NCBI GenBank assembly: GCA_020636045.1
Contig: JACJYP010000007.1
Span: forward strand, 62,001-126,000
Direction of reading: 5' to 3'
Length of the DNA stretch: 64,000 bases
Source: Lewinellaceae bacterium
Lineage (GTDB): Bacteria; Bacteroidota; Bacteroidia; Chitinophagales; Saprospiraceae
Shown: positions 8,039-16,667 of the stretch, in pieces
Position numbering within the stretch: position 1 is the first letter of the stretch
Layout: every line of letters starts with the position of its first letter
Translations under genes and position numbers: made by a program
The notes under the pieces: generated by a model
What the model was told of the DNA's origin: nothing
The model's input: the letters and a program-made list of their open reading frames with translations, nothing else
Databases searched by the model: none

Positions 8039-9253
8039 ATGGCAATGATACAATCATGGCGCTGGTATGGCCCCCACGATATCGTTTCTCTGACCGATAT
8101 AGAACAGGCCGGGGCAACCGGCATCGTTTCTGCCCTGCATCACATTCCGGTGGGCGAAGTATGGTCCGTGGAAGAGATCGACAAGCGGAAGCGCCAGATC
8201 GAGTGGCACGAGCTGGAAAACCGCCCCCGCAATCTCCGATGGGTGGTGGTGGAAAGCGTCAATATCCACGAAAGCATCCGCATGGGGCTGCCCGAACGGG
8301 AAATCCATATCGAAAACTATTGCGCAACCATCCGCAACCTCGCCGCCTGCGGCCTCGACACGGTCTGCTACAATTTCATGCCCGTGCTGGACTGGACGCG
8401 TACGGACCTTGCCTATCAGGTGCCGAACGGCGCCAAAGCCCTTCGGTACGACGCCGTTGCGCTGGCAGCGTTCGATCTGTATATGCTACAGCGACCTGAA
8501 GCGGAGGCGGAATACGATGCGGAAATGCAAGCCGCCGCGAAAGCTTTTTTAGCGTCGCTGACATCCGCTGACCGGCGCACCCTTCAAAACAACGTGCTCG
8601 CCGGTCTGCCGGGCACGCTGGAGGTGATCGGGATCGAAGCATTTCGCGATCACCTGAAAAAATACGAGGACATCGACAGTGGAAAACTGAGGGAGCACCT
8701 GAGGTACTTCCTGCAAAAAACGGTGCCCGTCGCGGAACAGGCCGGCGTGAAGTTGTGCATCCACCCCGACGACCCGCCCTATCCCATTTTCGGCCTGCCG
8801 CGGGTAGTATCCACCGAAGAAGACCTGCAATACATCGTCGATGCCGTGGACAGCCCTTCCAACGGCATTACGTTCTGTACGGGCTCCCTGGGCCCCCGGC
8901 CGGAGAACGACCTGCCCGGGATGGTGCGGCGCCTGGGGCATAAATTCCACTTCGTGCACCTGCGCAACATACAGCGGCAGGACGACGGCAGTTTTTATGA
9001 AGCCGACCACATGGGCGGCAGTGTCGACATGCTCCGGGTGGGGGAGGCCCTGGTGGATGAAGTGCGGAGAAGGGAAAAAGAAGGAGCGGGCGCCGCGCTT
9101 CCCTTCCGCCCCGATCACGGCCATCAGATGCTCGACGACCTGAACAAAAACGTGCCTTTCCCCGGCTATTCTGCGATCGGGCGGCTGCGCGGACTGGCGG
9201 AATTGCGGGGGCTGATGCTCGGTGTGGCGCGGGATTACGATATTTTGGGTTAA
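8039..9253 (+). CDS. uxuA: D-mannonate dehydratase
   Basis: A 404-residue UxuA, dehydrating D-mannonate to 2-keto-3-deoxygluconate in glucuronate catabolism. It is a metal-dependent TIM barrel of the xylose-isomerase-like superfamily. Recognisable parts are the N-terminal WRWYGPHDIVSL with GATGIVSALHHIP, the metal-site segments KLCIHPDDPP and CTGSLGPR, KFHFVHLRN, and the C-terminal RPDHGHQM. It is 18 bp behind galT and apparently the last gene of the operon. The pairing of a hexuronate enzyme with galK/galT suggests use of a polymer containing both galactose and uronic acid, which is inference. The last codons form the left arm of a long hairpin. Confidence 0.95.
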   Translation: MAMIQSWRWYGPHDIVSLTDIEQAGATGIVSALHHIPVGEVWSVEEIDKRKRQIEWHELENRPRNLRWVVVESVNIHESIRMGLPEREIHIENYCATIRNLAACGLDTVCYNFMPVLDWTRTDLAYQVPNGAKALRYDAVALAAFDLYMLQRPEAEAEYDAEMQAAAKAFLASLTSADRRTLQNNVLAGLPGTLEVIGIEAFRDHLKKYEDIDSGKLREHLRYFLQKTVPVAEQAGVKLCIHPDDPPYPIFGLPRVVSTEEDLQYIVDAVDSPSNGITFCTGSLGPRPENDLPGMVRRLGHKFHFVHLRNIQRQDDGSFYEADHMGGSVDMLRVGEALVDEVRRREKEGAGAALPFRPDHGHQMLDDLNKNVPFPGYSAIGRLRGLAELRGLMLGVARDYDILG

Positions 9254-9319
9254 GAAACCGTCTGAAAACCTATTGCGCCTTTCTAGCTCAAAATAGGTTT
9301 TCAGACGGTTTCTTAACCC
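9247..9319. terminator. 28-bp perfect inverted repeat between uxuA and the TMEM175 gene
   Basis: Bases 9247-9274 and 9292-9319 are perfect inverted complements of 28 bp around a 17-nt loop. The left arm includes the last codon and stop of uxuA; the right arm ends on the first base of the stop triplet of the convergent gene. It is most likely a bidirectional terminator. The arms contain CCGTCTGAA / TTCAGACGG. Confidence 0.9.
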
Positions 9320-9909
9320 TACTGCTCCTGCGCTTCGCGCAACACGCGTTCGATGTTTTTATCCGGAACGATCCACAAGATTGACACCGTGAAAAAAAGC
9401 AGGCCCGAGATGCGCGTATCGTAAAAGGCCATTGCGATCGAAAGTATATAGATAGCCAGCGAAACGAATCCTTTTCGCGCCTGCCCGCGGTGCACTTTTA
9501 CCATCAGCGGGTCGATTTTATGACAGGCTTCGATCGTCCGTTGGAGGATGGTGTACGAAATGGCGCATGACACCATCAGTATCGCATAAACAATGACGGT
9601 GTTTCGGGCAAAGTGATTTTCTCCCATCCAGCCCGTGGCAAAAGGGATCAGCGACAACCAGAACAGGAGGTTCAGGTTCGACCAGATGATGCCTGTGGAA
9701 ATGTGCCTGACCGTGTGCAGCAGGTGGTGGTGGTTGCCCCAATAGATGCCGAGGTACAGGAAACTCAATACATAACTCAGAAATACGGGCGTCAGCGCTT
9801 TCAATTCGGCCCAGTCCGTGCCGTGCGGCACCTTGATCTCCAGCACCATGATGGTGATAATGATGGCGAGCACGCCATCGCTGAATGCTTCGAGTCGATT
9901 TTTATTCAT
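9319..9909 (-). CDS. TMEM175 family (DUF1211) potassium channel
   Basis: A 196-residue membrane protein of the prokaryotic TMEM175 family, potassium channels without the classical selectivity filter. The hallmark N-terminal motif RLEAFSDGVLAI, containing the F-S-D triad, is at residues 5-16 in the first helix. About six hydrophobic segments follow, with GNHHHLLH in a loop. The start at 9909 places the FSD motif at the expected position; the frame is open upstream to 10128 but that extension is not family-like. A TAGGTTTG -7 box on the minus strand (9936-9943) lies 27 bases upstream of the ATG. Confidence 0.93.
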   Translation of the reverse strand: MNKNRLEAFSDGVLAIIITIMVLEIKVPHGTDWAELKALTPVFLSYVLSFLYLGIYWGNHHHLLHTVRHISTGIIWSNLNLLFWLSLIPFATGWMGENHFARNTVIVYAILMVSCAISYTILQRTIEACHKIDPLMVKVHRGQARKGFVSLAIYILSIAMAFYDTRISGLLFFTVSILWIVPDKNIERVLREAQEQ

Positions 9910-10070
9910 AACGATCCGGCAGGTTTTGACGAGTGCAAACCTAAACAATTGGCGATTTTGCCCGCCGCTGAAATCATGCAGAAACCCGGAAAAAAATGCG
10001 GCGCTGGTTGTGAGCATGCAGGACGGCGATAAAAGTGCAAATTTGCCGCTGCCCCGGTAACAATATTCCC

Positions 10071-12176
10071 ATGATGAAACGACGGTTTGCATTTCTCTTT
10101 TCGTGCATGCCCTTGCTATTGATTGCACAGGCAGGTGAAATACAATTTTTCGTGGCCCCCAACGGCAAGGCGGGAAATCGCGGCACCCTGGAGCGCCCTT
10201 TCGCCACAGCGGAACAGGCGCGCGATGCGATCCGGAAGGCGAGGCTTCATGGCGAAGTCCGGGCGGCTACGGTCTTTTTTCGCGAAGGCGAATACTATAT
10301 GGAAAATTCGCTGGTTCTGGATGAGCGGGACGGCGGAACCTCGGAGCATCCGCTGCGTTACGCAGCGTACAAGCGGGAAAAAGTAATTTTTCACGGCAGC
10401 AAACGCCTGTCTCCATCAACGTTCAAAACACTGAACAGCGGGGCGATCTACGAACGCCTGCAACCGGAAATGCGCGGAAAAATACTGGCCGTCGATCTGA
10501 AAAAAGCGGGGATTGCCGATTTCGGCGCCATGAAGCAACACGGCTTCGGCCTGGTGGCCGAGCCGGCGCCGCTTGAGTTGTTCATCGACGGCGAACGGCA
10601 GCCGCTGGCGCGTTATCCCAATGAGGGTTTTCTTCCGATCGGCCGCGTGTACGACCCCGGTTCGGTGCCCCGCAACGGCGACTTTTCAAATCGCGGCGCC
10701 CGGTTTGGATACGAATACGACCGTCCGGCGCGGTGGCAGAAGGCAAAAGACATCTGGCTGCACGGCCGTTTTTCTTTCGGCTTCAACGACGATCACCTGC
10801 TCGTGGCGGCGATCGATACCGCAGAAAGATCGATCCGTACGGCACAGCCCCATCTGTACGGCGTAGTCAGCAGTTTGTATCCCGATTCGAGCAAATGGAG
10901 CGATATGGCCGGCCTGTCGCTGCGCGGCTATTATACGTACAACTTGCCGGAGGAGATCGACCGGCCGGGCGAATGGTACCTGGACCGTACGACGGGGATG
11001 GTGTACCTGTATCCGCCGGAGGGTTTTGAGCAGGCGCGGGTCGAGGTGTCCATGCTCGAAGCCCCGATGATTGAGGCGCGCAACGCGGCGTATTTATCGT
11101 TCGAAGGCATTACATTCTGTGCCTCCCGTGGCATGGGTATCTACCTCGAGAATGCCCATGATATCGATATCGATGCCTGTGACTTTTATGCTCTTGGAAC
11201 GGTGGCGGTCAGCACCGGACAGCCGCTACGGCACAGCCGGCAGGGCTACGCCGCAGACGGCGCACCCTTGCTCGACGATTGGGTATCGCATGATTTTCAA
11301 CGCATCCGTATCCGCAATTGCCGCATTTACAATACCGGTGCGGGAGGCGTCATCCTCAGCGGCGGCGACCGGCGCACCCTGAGCGCTTCGGGCAACGAAG
11401 TGAGCCATTGCGAGTTTTACCGCGTCGATCGGCGCCATCACACATACGCCCCGGCGGTCAAACTGTTTGGCACGGGCGCAGTCGTGCAGCACTGCTATTT
11501 TCACGACCTGCTTCATATGGCCGTCGGTTTTCGCGGCAACGACCACGCAATCCAGTACAATCGCTTCGAACGGGTATGCACGTATGCAGACGATATGGGC
11601 GCCATCTACACGGGCCGGGATCCGGCCTCGCAAGGCACGGTGATCCGGTACAACCACTTCGTCGATATCGTGCCGGCGGACGAGGAAGTGCAGGTAGGCG
11701 GAGTATTCCTGGACGACGGCGCCTGCGGCATGGAGGCGGGGCACAATTTTTTCGAACGGGTGGGCAGCAAGGGCGACAAGGAATTGTTCGGCGCCGTCTT
11801 TATGCACGGCGGACACGGCAACCTCGTACACCACAATGTATTTCTCGATTGCGAAATGGCGGTGGGCAACAATTACTGGCGCGACGAAGTATGGAAGTCA
11901 TTTCTGGAGAAACCGCTCATCCGCCAGCGCTTGCTGGAGGAAGTCGACATTACAAGTGCTGTTTATCAGGAAAAATACCCTGGCTTGCGCAATTTTTTTA
12001 CCGACCCCGGACCCCGCCTGAACAAGATCGCGGAAAACTACCTGATCGACAGCCAACTGGCGATCAACGGAAAACTGGAACTGTTTTTCAACCACCTGGA
12101 AAAACGCGGATATCTGGAACAAGCCCTGGAAAAATGCGGGTACACCGAGCCGGAAACGGGCCCCGAAAACCGGTGA
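10071..12176 (+). CDS. Secreted right-handed parallel beta-helix protein
   Basis: About 700 residues with a signal peptide (MMKRRFAFLFSCMPLLLIAQA; ATG at 10071 or 10074). The mature N-terminus has the FFVAPNGKAGNRGTLERPFA motif and ARDAIRKAR that open many pectate-lyase-fold carbohydrate-active proteins. A central segment LPEEIDRPGEWYLDRTTG with YLYPPEG follows, then beta-helix coils with repeated N/H-rich turns (HCEFYRVD, HCYFHDL, YNHFVDI, HNVFLDC). It resembles uncharacterised beta-helix hydrolases or lyases found near sugar-use genes. Catalytic residues cannot be assigned. The galactose/uronate operon upstream makes a polysaccharide substrate plausible. Confidence 0.82.
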   Translation: MMKRRFAFLFSCMPLLLIAQAGEIQFFVAPNGKAGNRGTLERPFATAEQARDAIRKARLHGEVRAATVFFREGEYYMENSLVLDERDGGTSEHPLRYAAYKREKVIFHGSKRLSPSTFKTLNSGAIYERLQPEMRGKILAVDLKKAGIADFGAMKQHGFGLVAEPAPLELFIDGERQPLARYPNEGFLPIGRVYDPGSVPRNGDFSNRGARFGYEYDRPARWQKAKDIWLHGRFSFGFNDDHLLVAAIDTAERSIRTAQPHLYGVVSSLYPDSSKWSDMAGLSLRGYYTYNLPEEIDRPGEWYLDRTTGMVYLYPPEGFEQARVEVSMLEAPMIEARNAAYLSFEGITFCASRGMGIYLENAHDIDIDACDFYALGTVAVSTGQPLRHSRQGYAADGAPLLDDWVSHDFQRIRIRNCRIYNTGAGGVILSGGDRRTLSASGNEVSHCEFYRVDRRHHTYAPAVKLFGTGAVVQHCYFHDLLHMAVGFRGNDHAIQYNRFERVCTYADDMGAIYTGRDPASQGTVIRYNHFVDIVPADEEVQVGGVFLDDGACGMEAGHNFFERVGSKGDKELFGAVFMHGGHGNLVHHNVFLDCEMAVGNNYWRDEVWKSFLEKPLIRQRLLEEVDITSAVYQEKYPGLRNFFTDPGPRLNKIAENYLIDSQLAINGKLELFFNHLEKRGYLEQALEKCGYTEPETGPENR

Positions 12177-12296
12177 ATTCGATCGGCGGGCGTAGTAAGG
12201 TCAGTGTTATATGTGTGCCTTTCCGACGCCTTATCGTGCCCAATTCGCCCGAACCGTGTGTTTTTCAATAGATTTGCCGCTATCGAAACATACCGG

Positions 12297-13067
12297 ATGC
12301 GAATACTGTCACCACACCTGATTTTACTGATTTTACTGTTTGCCACACCGCTGGGCGCCCAGATCGTCAACATCGAGGAGCAGCGGATCACCGGCACCAA
12401 CGATTCCCTGCACTGGTACGGGCACCTGCGGGGCGGCGTGTCGCTGGTGCGGGTAAGACAGCAGAGTCTGCAACTGCTGGGCGAATCGCGCGTGCAATAC
12501 AAAAACGGCAACCACCTGGCGCTGATCCTGCTCAATGTCAACCTGTTGCGCGCGGGCGGCAACGATTTTTCCAAACAGGCGTTCGGTCACCTGCGCTACA
12601 ATTACGAACTGAGCAAAACCTGGACCTGGGAAGCCTACGCGCAGATACAGACCAGCCCGCTGCAACTCCTCCGCCAACGCCTGCTGACGGGTACCGGACC
12701 GCGCTGGCGCGCGATGGTATCCGGCGACGGGCGGCAACGCCTGTACCTCGGCGCCTCCTGGCTTTGGGAGCACAATGTATTTACGGAACCCTACAAGGAC
12801 CAGAACTGGAATCGGTTCAGCAGTTATGTGTCTGTTACCCTGCGCGCAGGAAACCACACTACCCTCACGGGCACCACATACTGGCAACCCGTGTGGGGGC
12901 TGATCAAAAACTATCGCGTCAGTACCGACTGGCTTTTAAAAGTAGCGATCACTTCCAGGATCGCGCTGACCGTCGACTTTACCTATAACCTCGACAAAAA
13001 CCTGCCTCCCGAGGCGCCGGAAGCAACGTACGCCTGGCGCAACGGCATTACCTGGAGGTTGCTGTAA
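12297..13067 (+). CDS. DUF481-type outer membrane beta-barrel protein
   Basis: A 256-residue protein with a signal peptide (MRILSPHLILLILLFATPLGAQ) and alternating hydrophobic/polar strands rich in aromatic residues (HLRYNYELSKTWTWEAYAQI, LYLGASWLWEHNV, YVSVTLRAG, ALTVDFTYNLD), ending in the aromatic-hydrophobic NGITWRLL expected for a barrel. It resembles DUF481 proteins (YdiY-like salt-induced outer membrane proteins). The start at 12297 gives the signal peptide; the frame is open from 12204. It is 120 bp behind the beta-helix gene on the same strand, possibly co-transcribed. The role is unknown. Confidence 0.78.
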   Translation: MRILSPHLILLILLFATPLGAQIVNIEEQRITGTNDSLHWYGHLRGGVSLVRVRQQSLQLLGESRVQYKNGNHLALILLNVNLLRAGGNDFSKQAFGHLRYNYELSKTWTWEAYAQIQTSPLQLLRQRLLTGTGPRWRAMVSGDGRQRLYLGASWLWEHNVFTEPYKDQNWNRFSSYVSVTLRAGNHTTLTGTTYWQPVWGLIKNYRVSTDWLLKVAITSRIALTVDFTYNLDKNLPPEAPEATYAWRNGITWRLL

Positions 13068-13082
13068 GGGACCGGTGGCAGA

Positions 13083-13688
13083 TTAGTAAGTATCGTCGTC
13101 GTCGCTCTCTGTGCCGCTGTCATCTTGTTGCTGATCGGAACCATCGTCCTCCTGCTGGTCATACGTGCCATCGTCCTCCTGCTGGTCGTATGTGCCGTCA
13201 TCTTGCTGCTGGTCGTACGTGTCATCGCTCTGCTGCTGATCGTAGCCCTGCTCCATGTTCACGTTTTCGGGATCCCCTTCGTCATCGTCGCCACCGAATG
13301 CGAACACGAGCAACAGCAATACGACAACTACACCGGCGATGATGTAGATGGTCTTCATGTTGTTGCCGGAAGCGGGAGCTGCCGCGGCAGCCATCGGGGT
13401 AGCGATGGGGGCTTTCCGCTTGCTGGCTTCTGCCAGGTACTCGGGCGTCATTTGCGGAAGGAGTTTCAGAATGGCATCGTTGATCTTGGCACGCTCGATA
13501 GCTGCATCCTGGTCGTTCATGGTGCCGGTCTGTACCGCACGGTTCACGTTTTGCATCCTGCTGCGCAGCATGACCAGGTTATCGATGACGTCGGCGTTGG
13601 ATTCTTTTACAAAGTTGAAAAGTTCTTCCAGTGACCGCTCGGTTTCTCCGGAGGCAATGAGTTCTCGAATTTGATCGACTAAAGTCAT
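13083..13688 (-). CDS. Membrane protein with N-terminal EAD11-like domain and acidic repeat tail
   Basis: A 201-residue protein. Residues 1-78 form a helical domain (QIRELIASGETERSLEELF, then LVMLRSRMQNVNRA, MNDQDAAIERAKINDAILKL). This fits the pattern of effector-associated domain 11, a small adaptor found in bacterial conflict and signalling proteins. An Ala/Pro linker, one membrane helix (112-132, IYIIAGVVVVLLLLVFAF) and an acidic tail of DDGTYDQQE-type repeats follow. With no signal peptide the EAD should be cytoplasmic. A similar domain ends the Roco protein at 28312-30693. ATG 13688 is preferred; ATG 13706 is possible. TACCTTTC upstream resembles a -7 box. The domain call is from pattern, not a search. 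Confidence 0.75.
   Translation of the reverse strand: MTLVDQIRELIASGETERSLEELFNFVKESNADVIDNLVMLRSRMQNVNRAVQTGTMNDQDAAIERAKINDAILKLLPQMTPEYLAEASKRKAPIATPMAAAAAPASGNNMKTIYIIAGVVVVLLLLVFAFGGDDDEGDPENVNMEQGYDQQQSDDTYDQQQDDGTYDQQEDDGTYDQQEDDGSDQQQDDSGTESDDDDTY
13125..13226 (-). repeat. 27-bp coding tandem repeat (DDGTYDQQE units)
   Basis: About four in-frame units of 24-27 bp encode D-D-[GT]-[TS]-Y-D-Q-Q-[EQ] in the tail of the EAD protein. Two central units are nearly identical. Copy number could change by slippage without breaking the frame. Confidence 0.8.
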
Positions 13689-13861
13689 GATGTTAACATT
13701 TATCAATAGGGAATGTCTGCCGAAAGGTATCTCTTTTTCGGAATTTCAGGGAAAACGAGAAAGAAAATGCAACAGGCGCCCCGGCGTGTTGCGCATCTGT
13801 CGAATCCTTAGTCGCAAAAAGACCGGATAACCTCAACAGGACGGCGCCTAATATTGTACGG

Positions 13862-15907
13862 TCAATATTGTACCGTTACACCGGTGATCTGGTCGCCCGG
13901 CTGGATCTGATCCACGACTTCCATACCCGAGCGGACTTTGCCGAAGATCGTAAACTTGCCGTCCAGGTGCGGCCTGGCCGAATGGGTGATAAAAAACTGC
14001 GTGCCTTCGGTATCGGGGCCGGCAGATGCCATGCCGAGATAGCCTGCTCCATCGAACCACACCAGCCCGATCTCTGTGCGGATCGAATAATCGAGCGCGC
14101 CGTAGCCATCGCCACGCGGGCATCCGCCCTGAATAACATGATTGGATACGACGCGGTGGAAATTTTTCCCGTTGAAAAAACCCGAATTGGCGAGGCGGAG
14201 CAGGTTGGCAACCGAGCCGGGCGCCCACAGCGGGTACAGTTCGAGCACGATCGGTCCTTTCCCGGTCGCAATGGTGACCGTAGACCGGGCGCTGAATTTC
14301 TTCATTTCTTCCCAATCGATCGGGTGGTTGTTGGGGATGACCGGTTTCAGCGGCGCCGGGCGCTCTTCAAAAAAAGCAAGGGTCTTGTCGAGCGCCATGT
14401 ACGCCTCCACATCACGCGGCAGTTTCAGTTTGGCAAGGCTCTCTTTCAGGATGCCGATGCGCGCGGTATCGCGATAGGATTTGTAGTTCAATGCCTCTGC
14501 CTGCAAGCCTTCAGATGAAGCCACGATCATGCCTACGTCGCCGCCGGCGATCGCTTCGCGGAAATAATAGTAAAGGTCGCGGCGCACCGTGCGGGCGTTT
14601 TCGCCGAATATGGAATAAAAATTCGACAGTTCTGCGATCGACTTCAGGGCTTCCGTCGCCGCCGTTTTGACGGCGGGATGCGGGTCGGTATACCCCTTGT
14701 CGTGTATCCAGCGGTAGTTCCAGCCAAACTCGGCCAGTGCGTGCAGACAAGCCGCGCGGTCGTAGGGATTGCCGGCCTGCTGATACAACGCCTTGATGCG
14801 ATCGATCACGTAAAATTTCGACTCCGGCTGGTTGCGTACGGAAAGCAGTTTGTTGGAAGCGCGGAACAGGGCGATCTGCGTGGCCATCGGCATATCGGGA
14901 TGGTCGCGAGTGATGCGCCAGTAGTAGTCGCCGTCTTTTACCTGCCCGTTCCGGATGAAGAATTCAGCCGCCGCAAGGCTGATATGTTGATTTTTATGCG
15001 TGATGAAAGGCGTGACCAGCGCGCGCACCGTGTCGTATTCAAAAATGGACAAGGCATTGATGATGTTGCACTTGACGCGCCAGTCCTGCTCGCTGGCGAT
15101 CACTTTGGAGAGCATGGCAAAGGCAGGCTCCGTTTGCGACTTGCCCAGCGCGGTGGCAAGGGCCATCCGCACTTCCGGGCTGTTGCGGGCCCGCACAAAT
15201 CCCGCTGCGATCTCCTTGGCCTGTGCGCTGTCGGGGCGCACGTTTTTGCTGCGCGCCAGGTAGTGCGCCGCCATCAGCCGCGCCGGAACAGGGATGCGTT
15301 CGTTGGCGACGTAAGAGATCATGAGTTGGGTGGCAACGGGGAGGATGGAGTCGCGCAGCCCATAGCGGTAAACAGCGCGGCACTGCCCTTCCAGCAGCAG
15401 GGTGTCCGCAGGTTTGTAGGTAGTGACCGTGGCGATGTTGCGTAAACTTGCAAGGCTGCCGCATTTGCCGACGGCTTCGAGCACTATGGCGTTGAAACGC
15501 TGGTGCTCCGACATCGGGTCGTCTGCCATAAAGGCATCGATCAGGGGCTTTTCGCAGGCGGCTTTTCCGATCTGCCCGAGCGCAAAGGCCGCCGCGATGC
15601 GCACGTCCTCCACTTCGTCGCCAAGCAGCCCCGCCACCTGTGAAATGGCGCCGGAGTCGGGTATGGAGGCGAATGACAGCGCTGCGAGGTATCGCAGGGT
15701 GGGGTCTGCGTCGTCCAGGTAATTGAGCAGACTGTCTACCTTCCGCTCATCGCGGAAGTCGTACAGTTTTCGCACCAGCGGGTTCTGCAGATCGAGGTTG
15801 ATGCCCGCCGCAGCATTTTTTTCGGAAAGTTCGGGAGGGGTGCAGGCAAACAGCAGGGAGCATACGAGTGATCCGCAAAAACAGCGCAGCCAAAAGAAGA
15901 TTCGCAT
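13862..15907 (-). CDS. Lipoprotein with HEAT repeats fused to a cyclophilin-type peptidyl-prolyl isomerase
   Basis: A 681-residue protein. The N-terminus has a signal peptide with lipobox (CSLLFACT), so it is probably anchored in an outer membrane. Residues about 60-480 are helical HEAT/PBS-like repeats (DPTLRYLAALSFASI, VEDVRIAAAFALGQIG, EVRMALATALGK, HPAVKTAATEALKSI). The last 145 residues are a cyclophilin domain: GPIVLELYPLWAPGSVANLL, FHRVVSNHVIQGG, GTQFFITHSARPHLDGKFTI and the final FGKVRSGMEVVDQI. The key catalytic region FHRV is present. Such fusions are known in Bacteroidota and probably fold or scaffold envelope proteins. It is transcribed alone, towards the EAD gene. Confidence 0.92.
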   Translation of the reverse strand: MRIFFWLRCFCGSLVCSLLFACTPPELSEKNAAAGINLDLQNPLVRKLYDFRDERKVDSLLNYLDDADPTLRYLAALSFASIPDSGAISQVAGLLGDEVEDVRIAAAFALGQIGKAACEKPLIDAFMADDPMSEHQRFNAIVLEAVGKCGSLASLRNIATVTTYKPADTLLLEGQCRAVYRYGLRDSILPVATQLMISYVANERIPVPARLMAAHYLARSKNVRPDSAQAKEIAAGFVRARNSPEVRMALATALGKSQTEPAFAMLSKVIASEQDWRVKCNIINALSIFEYDTVRALVTPFITHKNQHISLAAAEFFIRNGQVKDGDYYWRITRDHPDMPMATQIALFRASNKLLSVRNQPESKFYVIDRIKALYQQAGNPYDRAACLHALAEFGWNYRWIHDKGYTDPHPAVKTAATEALKSIAELSNFYSIFGENARTVRRDLYYYFREAIAGGDVGMIVASSEGLQAEALNYKSYRDTARIGILKESLAKLKLPRDVEAYMALDKTLAFFEERPAPLKPVIPNNHPIDWEEMKKFSARSTVTIATGKGPIVLELYPLWAPGSVANLLRLANSGFFNGKNFHRVVSNHVIQGGCPRGDGYGALDYSIRTEIGLVWFDGAGYLGMASAGPDTEGTQFFITHSARPHLDGKFTIFGKVRSGMEVVDQIQPGDQITGVTVQY

Positions 15908-15960
15908 CTGGATAGTAAGTTAGAGCGTATTTAAAGTTTCATCACTGGGCTACAAGCGGC

Positions 15961-16026
15961 ATCCGCCGCAGCGGATCATACAGCGTTAGATTTTTCGCCA
16001 TAGCTGCGGCTATGGCTGCAAAATCT
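15961..16026. repeat. Two adjacent hairpins upstream of the HEAT-cyclophilin gene
   Basis: ATCCGC-cgca-GCGGAT (15961-15976) is a tight hairpin. AGATTTT...GCCATAGC-tgcg-GCTATGGC...AAAATCT (15988-16026) is a larger one with an 8-bp perfect inner stem, a small internal loop and a 7-bp outer stem. They lie between two minus-strand genes and may end transcription of the upstream gene, or be a dispersed element. Confidence 0.65.
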
Positions 16027-16082
16027 GCCTCGTCGCTTTTTAACACAGCACCTCTTGGAATTGCACAAAAGTAGCAAAACCT

Positions 16083-16667
16083 TCACCAAACGCCGGGGAT
16101 CAGGCGTTTTACGCGCCGCCGGTATTCGCGGTAGGCGTCGCCGAAATACAGCAGCAATTTTTGCTCCTCCCAATAGATGCCGGCCGGCAAATAGCACAAC
16201 GTTGCAGCAGCGACGGCGCTGACATCGATGCCCGGCCACAGGAGCCAGCCGCCCGCCACTGCCAGCAATATGCCGAGATACAGCGGGTGCCGGACGCGGG
16301 CGTTCAGACCGCTCACGCGCAGCGTATCGTCCGGAGCGGTGGCGGAGCGTATGCCGAGAAATTCGCCGAGATCGTAGCCGTAGAGCGAAGCGCCGACAAG
16401 CCACAGACCGGTAGCGGCCACACCGCCGCTGATCACGCGCAGCCAGAGCGGCGGCTCGAACAGCAACACCTGTTCGGAGCGGACCAGCCAGAGCGACAGC
16501 CAGATCAGCAGACCCGTAGCCACGACATTGTATATCAACCGGTAATAACGATACAGGACAGGCGCGTTCTTTTCCGTCCACTTTTTTACGGCACCGGCTG
16601 CCAGCAGGCTGTGCAGCGCGAAATACGCCAGCCAGGATAGAAAAACCGTCAGGGGATGCCAGATCAT
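16083..16667 (-). CDS. Integral membrane methyltransferase, ICMT/PEMT-like
   Basis: A 194-residue protein with about five hydrophobic segments. The C-terminal half has the signature of isoprenylcysteine/phospholipid-type membrane methyltransferases: GLNARVRHPLYLGILLAVAG (R-H-P-x-Y-x-G binds SAM), followed by YWEEQKLLLYFGDAYREYRRRV with the conserved E-E and Y-R-x-Y motif. The substrate is unknown. ATG 16667 is used; its A is the last base of the upstream TAA (TAATG), so the gene is translationally coupled to the small lipoprotein gene before it. Confidence 0.87.
   Translation of the reverse strand: MIWHPLTVFLSWLAYFALHSLLAAGAVKKWTEKNAPVLYRYYRLIYNVVATGLLIWLSLWLVRSEQVLLFEPPLWLRVISGGVAATGLWLVGASLYGYDLGEFLGIRSATAPDDTLRVSGLNARVRHPLYLGILLAVAGGWLLWPGIDVSAVAAATLCYLPAGIYWEEQKLLLYFGDAYREYRRRVKRLIPGVW

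Noticed and set aside
13125..13634. Leu/Val/Ile-rich + frame opposite the EAD protein
   Set aside because: It is the complement of the DDGTYDQQE repeat codons. The minus-strand protein has clear domain structure.
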